A DNA stretch of 64,000 nt from contig JAXMCR010000003.1 of the NCBI GenBank assembly GCA_046349255.1, forward strand, positions 124,001 to 188,000, in the 5' to 3' direction. Both the position numbers and the translations under genes were made by a program. Origin of the DNA: DAIODI01 sp046349255. Its GTDB lineage: Bacteria > Pseudomonadota > Alphaproteobacteria > Rhizobiales > Aestuariivirgaceae. Below are positions 59,816 through 64,000 of this stretch, in pieces (the first letter of the stretch is position 1; each line of letters opens with the position of its first letter). A model generated the notes under the pieces. The model worked only from the letters and a program-made list of their open reading frames with translations. It had not been told where the DNA came from and did not search any database.

Positions 59816-60958
59816 TCAGTCCGCGGCGAGCACCAGCGCCGCCGATGGATTCCAGCTCACGACGGCGGCTTCGCCGATCGCGAGCGGCTCCGCCTCTTCG
59901 GCCTGGCGCGGGCTCAGCACCATGAAGGCGCCAAGCCGCGCTCCCTCGACCAGGTATTCCGTGTGCTCGCCGAGGAAGATGCGGTTCTTCACCCGCACGA
60001 TCTCGCTCATGCCGACGGGCCGTTCGCCCCGCGGGCCGAGACGCGCGATGGAGATCTGCTCCGGGCGCACCGACAGCACCACGGGTTCGCCGCGCTGCGG
60101 GCGGTGCGCGGTCGCCGGCAACTGCCCGTGCGTGCCGATGCCGCAATCGAGCACCACGTGCATCGTCGCGTGCGAGGCCTGCTCGGCGCGGCCCCTGAAG
60201 AAATTCGACTTCCCCACGAAGTCGGCGACGTAGCTGTTCACCGGCTCGTCGTAGAGCTCGCGCGGCGATCCCGTCTGCACGATCTTGCCTTCGCGCATGA
60301 TGGCGATCGTGTCCGACATCGACATCGCCTCTTCCTGGTCGTGCGTGACGAGAAGGAACGTGATGCCGACGTCGCGCTGCAGGGTCTGCAGCTCGATCTG
60401 CATTTCGCGGCGGAGCTTCCGGTCGAGCGCGGCGAGCGGCTCGTCGAGGAGCAGCACGGCGGGCCGGTTGATCAACGCACGCGCCAGCGCCACACGCTGC
60501 TGCTGGCCGCCGGAGAGCTCGTAGGATTTGCGCTGCTCGTAGCCCTTCAGCCGCACCATCTCGAGCGCTTCGGCGACCGCCTTGGCGATCTCGGAGGGCG
60601 ATGGCTTCGGGGTGCGCTGGCGCAGGCCGAAGGAGACGTTGTCGGCAACGTTCAGGTGCGGGAACAGCGCGTAATGCTGGAACACCATGTTGATCGGGCG
60701 GCGGTAGGCGGGCACGCCCGTCACGTCCTGGCCCTGGATCAGCACCTCGCCGCTCGTCGGCTGCTCGAATCCCGCCATCATGCGCAGGCACGTGGTCTTG
60801 CCGCAGCCCGAAGGACCGAGCAGCGACATGAACGAGCCCTTCGGGATCGTGAGATCGATCCCGTCGACCGCCTTCACCTGACCGTACCACTTGGAAACGT
60901 TCCGGAATTCGATATCCGGAACAACGGCATCGGTTGCCCTGACGACCTGATGCTCCAT
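59816..60958 (-). CDS. potA: polyamine-type ABC transporter ATP-binding protein (PotA-like)
   Basis: A 380-residue ATPase. Domain order is an N-terminal nucleotide-binding domain (Walker A LLGPSGCGKTTCLRMMAGFEQP, signature YELSGGQQQRVALARAL, Walker B LLLDEPLAALD, H-loop VTHDQEEAM) and a C-terminal TOBE regulatory domain from about residue 280. It is the first gene of the importer operon, 52 bases ahead of the binding protein. The start at 60958 follows GGGAGG at a long spacing; the longer open frame upstream is not conserved-looking. Confidence 0.94.
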   Translation of the reverse strand: MEHQVVRATDAVVPDIEFRNVSKWYGQVKAVDGIDLTIPKGSFMSLLGPSGCGKTTCLRMMAGFEQPTSGEVLIQGQDVTGVPAYRRPINMVFQHYALFPHLNVADNVSFGLRQRTPKPSPSEIAKAVAEALEMVRLKGYEQRKSYELSGGQQQRVALARALINRPAVLLLDEPLAALDRKLRREMQIELQTLQRDVGITFLLVTHDQEEAMSMSDTIAIMREGKIVQTGSPRELYDEPVNSYVADFVGKSNFFRGRAEQASHATMHVVLDCGIGTHGQLPATAHRPQRGEPVVLSVRPEQISIARLGPRGERPVGMSEIVRVKNRIFLGEHTEYLVEGARLGAFMVLSPRQAEEAEPLAIGEAAVVSWNPSAALVLAAD

Positions 60959-61085
60959 GATCCGCGAGCGCCTCCCGCAGGGGAGCCGCCCCTCAACCTC
61001 CTTCGGCAGGATGCGTGGCGGCATACTGCGCTGGCCGCAATGCTGACGCCAAGTGAATTCTGTGTACGAAAAACTCGACGCTGCG

Positions 61086-62663
61086 TCAGGAACCGGCCAG
61101 GATCCTTTGTGCGCCGCACCATCCGACCAGCATGGAGGGTGCATTGGTGTTGCCGGCGATGACGGTCGGGAACACCGAGGCGTCGATCACCCGGAGCCCG
61201 CCGATGCCGTGCACCTTGAGGTTCGGGTCGACGACGGAGGAGGCGGGATCGCTCCCGATCCGCGCGCTGCCGCAGGGGTGGAAGATCGAGTAGGCCCGCG
61301 CCCGGATGTCAGCCTCGATCTGGGCGTCCGTCTCGACCGAGGGGCCGGGCTTGAACTCCTCGGCGATGACCGACGCAAGCGGCTTGGCCCTCACCAGGGC
61401 CCGCAGGTGCCGCACGCCCTCGACCATCTCCTGCATGTCTTCGGGCGTCGCGAGCAGGTTCGGCTGGATCGACGGTGCATCGCCCGGGTTGGCTGACACG
61501 ATCTCGACGAAGCCGCGGCTCGTCGGTCGGCAGGAGCACGCCGAGATGCAGATGCCGGGAAATGGGTCGGGCTGCGTCATCTTCCGCGTGCGCGGCGGCG
61601 ACTTCTCGTAGGAGGAAGGACAGAAGTAGACCTGGATGTTGGGCCGGGCCCGCGACGGGTTCGAGCGGATGAACCCGCCCGACTGGTTGAGGCTCCACGC
61701 CAGTGGCCCGGAGCGGGTCAGCGCGTAGCGAAGGCCCGCCCACGCCTTGCCGAAGAACGGCCGCAGCTGCTGGTTCTGGGTCGGCACGGTGGCGCGGTAA
61801 TAGTAGTCGACAGACGCATGGTCCTGCAGATGCCGGCCGACGGCCGGCATGTCCTGCACCACGTCGATCCCGTGGCGGCGCAGGAGCTCCGCCGGTCCGA
61901 GGCCAGAGAGCTGCAGGAGCTGCGGCGTGTTGATCGCCCCGCCGGCAAGGATCACTTCCTTCGCGGCGTAAGCCTTCTGCGGCGCGCCGAACCGCGTGTA
62001 TTCGACGCCAGTCGCCCGCCTGCCGTCGAACAGGATCTTCGTGGCGAGCGCGCCGGTGAACACCTGGAGCCTGTCGCTCGCCTTCATCGCCTGCCAGAGG
62101 AAGGCGCGCGAGGCCGACAGGCGGCGGCCCTGGCTGATGGTCACGGGGTAGAAACCCACGCCCTCCTGCGACTGCGGCTCGAACTCGTCATTGCGCCGGA
62201 TGCCCAGCGCGGCCGACGCCTCGAAGTAGCGTTCGCAAAGAGGATGCGCGCCGTCCCGCATCGAGGAGAACGGCAGGCCGGCGGCCTCCATGGCTGCGTA
62301 GGCAGGACCGACGGCTCGCCAGCCCCAGCCAGTCGCGCCGGCCGCCTCCCAGTCGTCGTAATCGGCGGCCTGGCCGCGCACGTAGACCATGGCGTTGATC
62401 GAGCTCGAGCCGCCGACCACCTTGCCGCGCGGCACGTAGACGCTGCGCCCGTCGAGGGCGGGGACGGGCGCGCTCCAGTACATCCAGTTGAGCTTCGGGT
62501 TGAAGAACGACATGCCGTAGCCGAGCGGCATCTGGATGAAGAAGCTGCGGTCGGACGGCCCCGCCTCGAGCAGCAGCACCTTGAACCGGCGCGTCTCGGC
62601 GAGCTTTGCGGCGACGATCGATCCGGCCGAGCCGGCGCCGACGACGATGTAGTCGAACTGCAT
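61086..62663 (-). CDS. GMC-family FAD oxidoreductase (choline dehydrogenase-like)
   Basis: A 525-residue glucose-methanol-choline oxidoreductase. FDYIVVGAGSAGSIVAAKLAET is the FAD-binding motif at residue 3, PRGKVVGGSSSINAMVYVRG and ILAGGAINTPQLLQLSGLGP are the two PROSITE-type GMC signatures, and FHPCGSARIG and NTNAPSMLVG carry the active-site His and Asn. The alcohol substrate is not known; choline or a related alcohol is a guess. GGAG precedes the ATG at 62663. It lies 32 bases after the LysR gene on the same strand, so it may share that regulator. Confidence 0.92.
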   Translation of the reverse strand: MQFDYIVVGAGSAGSIVAAKLAETRRFKVLLLEAGPSDRSFFIQMPLGYGMSFFNPKLNWMYWSAPVPALDGRSVYVPRGKVVGGSSSINAMVYVRGQAADYDDWEAAGATGWGWRAVGPAYAAMEAAGLPFSSMRDGAHPLCERYFEASAALGIRRNDEFEPQSQEGVGFYPVTISQGRRLSASRAFLWQAMKASDRLQVFTGALATKILFDGRRATGVEYTRFGAPQKAYAAKEVILAGGAINTPQLLQLSGLGPAELLRRHGIDVVQDMPAVGRHLQDHASVDYYYRATVPTQNQQLRPFFGKAWAGLRYALTRSGPLAWSLNQSGGFIRSNPSRARPNIQVYFCPSSYEKSPPRTRKMTQPDPFPGICISACSCRPTSRGFVEIVSANPGDAPSIQPNLLATPEDMQEMVEGVRHLRALVRAKPLASVIAEEFKPGPSVETDAQIEADIRARAYSIFHPCGSARIGSDPASSVVDPNLKVHGIGGLRVIDASVFPTVIAGNTNAPSMLVGWCGAQRILAGS

Positions 62664-62695
62664 GAAAACTCCGATAGCGGCGTGTTCTTGTTCGT

Positions 62696-63589
62696 TCAGG
62701 CGGGCGCCTTCAGTTCCTCGACGAGCCAGTCGCGGAAGATCGAGGCTTCCGGCCGCAGAGGCCCGCTGCCGTCGCGCCACAGGAGATAGTGCGACTGTTC
62801 TTGCGGCAGTTCCTGCGCGTAGGCGATCCGGACCCGGTCGCGGACATGCGGGGCGGTCGCGAAGCCTTTGAGCACGATCGCATGACCGTGTCCTGACGCT
62901 GCGAGCTCGAGGGCGGCAAGCGAGGTGTCGACCGTGATCGCCGCCGACGCCGGCAGCGCCGCGAGGCCTGCGAGGCGGCGGAATTTCAGCCACTCGTCCT
63001 CGAGCCCCATGATGTGGATGAGCCGCGCCGGCGGCAGGTCGGCAACCGGCACGTCCGGCGCGCCCGTCGCGCATACGGCGACCGACGGCTCGTGGAAGAG
63101 CAGCGTGGCGGTATGGCCCGTCCAGCGGCCGTGCCCGAAGCGGATGTCGATGTCGACCTTCTCCGCGGGCAGCGCGTCGGCCCAGACCGCGGTGAAGAGG
63201 CGGATCGCGATGGTCGGGCGCGCTTCGGCAAAGCGATTGAGGATCGGCGCGAGCCGAAGTACGCAGAACGAGATCGGCACGCGCACGTTCAGCACCGCCT
63301 GTGCACCCGCCGGCGCACCGAACAGGCCGGTTGTCGTCGCGGAGAGATCGTCGAACGCCTTGCGGATCGGCGGCAGATAGGCGCGCCCCATGTCGGTGAG
63401 GCGCAAGCCCCGCGCGAGGCGCTCGAACAGGGGGTAGCCGAGGTGGTTCTCGAGGCTTCGCACCTGCTGGCTGATCGCCGCCGAGGTCAGGCCCAGTTCG
63501 TCGGCGGCCGCGGCGAAGCTGTTGTGCCGCGCCGCCGCCTCGAACGAGCGGAGCCACGGCAGCGGCGGAAGACGATACGCCCACGACAC
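62696..63589 (-). CDS. LysR-family transcriptional regulator (GcvA-like)
   Basis: A 297-residue regulator. The N-terminal winged helix-turn-helix is LPPLPWLRSFEAAARHNSFAAAADELGLTSAAISQQVRSLENHLGYPLFER, as in the GcvA subgroup, followed by a periplasmic-binding-protein-like ligand domain. A GTG start at 63589 is chosen because the upstream extension is unlike LysR proteins and GGGAG precedes it. It is divergent from a peptide-type binding protein gene; the gap contains a palindrome of LysR-box type. The GMC oxidoreductase follows immediately. Confidence 0.92.
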   Translation of the reverse strand: MSWAYRLPPLPWLRSFEAAARHNSFAAAADELGLTSAAISQQVRSLENHLGYPLFERLARGLRLTDMGRAYLPPIRKAFDDLSATTTGLFGAPAGAQAVLNVRVPISFCVLRLAPILNRFAEARPTIAIRLFTAVWADALPAEKVDIDIRFGHGRWTGHTATLLFHEPSVAVCATGAPDVPVADLPPARLIHIMGLEDEWLKFRRLAGLAALPASAAITVDTSLAALELAASGHGHAIVLKGFATAPHVRDRVRIAYAQELPQEQSHYLLWRDGSGPLRPEASIFRDWLVEELKAPA

Positions 63590-63658
63590 TGTGATGATGC
63601 TCCCGTTGCAGCCAAGACCAAATCCAGAATAGGCCTTTGCTACATAATCCATCGTTTT

Positions 63659-63679
63659 GCTTTGGGCAAACGTCAAAGC
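63659..63679 (+). promoter_or_regulatory. LysR-box-like palindrome
   Basis: GCTTTG (63659-63664) and CAAAGC (63674-63679) form a perfect inverted repeat with a 9-base spacer, containing a T-N11-A arrangement as in LysR operators. It sits in the divergent gap between the LysR gene and the binding-protein gene, 51 bases before the latter's start. Confidence 0.42.
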
Positions 63680-63730
63680 ATAGTCATGATAACCTGCTTG
63701 AAAATCAGGCAATCACCGGAGGAGCTCCCC

Positions 63731-64000
63731 ATGTCGATCGACAAGTTCAAATCGCTGGTCTCGAAGGGCAGGATGTCGCGGCGCGACTTCATGCAGGCGG
63801 CGCTCGCGGCCGGCTTCACCGTCGCCGCCGCGGACAAGATGTTCGTGACGGCGGCGCGCGCCGAACCGAAGAAGGGCGGCACGTTCAGGGTGGCGCTGGG
63901 TTCTGGCGCCACGACCGACACGCTCGACCCCGCCACCTTCCCGGACACGTTCAACGGCGTGTGGGGCTGGGGCACGCTGCGCTCGAGCCTGACGGAAGTA
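63731..64000 (+). CDS. peptide-type ABC transporter substrate-binding protein (partial, N-terminus)
   Basis: The first 90 codons; the gene continues past the right edge. The protein starts with a twin-arginine signal (RMSRRDFMQAALAAGFTVAA), so it is a Tat export substrate. The mature start EPKKGGTFRVALGSGATTDTLDPATFPD is typical of the family 5 (dipeptide/oligopeptide) binding proteins. GGAGGAG before the ATG is an excellent ribosome site. Its permeases and ATPases, expected downstream, are outside the window. The divergent LysR gene is its likely regulator. Confidence 0.85.
   Translation, partial: MSIDKFKSLVSKGRMSRRDFMQAALAAGFTVAAADKMFVTAARAEPKKGGTFRVALGSGATTDTLDPATFPDTFNGVWGWGTLRSSLTEV

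Overview
The window is GC-rich chromosomal DNA from an alphaproteobacterium, most likely of the order Hyphomicrobiales (Rhizobiales). This rests on gene order and family content, not on a marker search. The informative blocks are fabD-fabG-acpP-fabF-(mltG), rpsF-rpsR-DUF2232-rplI followed by dnaB, and purM/purN divergent from DUF2066-pgsA-PerM-hdaA-ppk-ppx beside rnd and aspS. I saw no tRNA, rRNA, CRISPR array, insertion sequence, phage gene or replication origin. Coding density is very high and many neighbours overlap by 4 bases.

Layout. 1-3620 (minus): fatty-acid elongation core, running fabD to fabF with a truncated mltG-like start at the left edge. 3740-4705: threonine-dehydratase-like enzyme. 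4930-7341: ribosomal protein operon rpsF-rpsR-DUF2232-rplI with a structured leader. 7508-11777: cyclopropane-fatty-acid-synthase-like methyltransferase, dnaB and an MFS transporter. 11784-18281 (minus): NhaA antiporter, ABC-F ATPase, EamA transporter and a dimethylglycine/sarcosine-dehydrogenase-like flavoprotein. 18282-18614: the only stretch above 300 bases without a protein gene. It carries the one textbook intrinsic terminator I found, with no coding gene in front of it, so it looks like a small RNA or an attenuated leader. 18615-24451: voltage-gated potassium channel with a zinc-ribbon tail, VUT transporter, ndk, a SpoU-type RNA methyltransferase, an exported HELSH-motif protein, a molybdopterin oxidoreductase and a 35-residue membrane protein.

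24452-36791: housekeeping block. It holds purM-purN, DUF2066, pgsA-type synthase, PerM-family permease, hdaA (replication control), ppk-ppx (polyphosphate making and breaking), rnd and aspS. 36831-42087 (minus): a poorly characterised locus in which two paralogous exported proteins flank a cytosolic protein with a glutamine-amidotransferase-like N-terminus. 42272-47453: glycan genes, namely a WbsX/GH99-like plus RgpF-like fusion, a sulfotransferase-like protein and a convergent ABC exporter. 47646-49982: malic enzyme. 50098-51367: small membrane protein and GNAT acetyltransferase.

51533-54679: complete pqqABCDE cluster for the redox cofactor PQQ, including the 25-residue precursor PqqA; no PQQ-dependent dehydrogenase lies in the window. 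54757-60958: an amidinotransferase-family hydrolase, a flavoprotein that seems to start at a rare CTG codon, and a convergent polyamine-type ABC importer (ATPase, binding protein, two permeases). 61086-64000: GMC oxidoreductase, a GcvA-like LysR regulator and the start of a peptide-type ABC binding protein, with a LysR-box-like palindrome between the last two.
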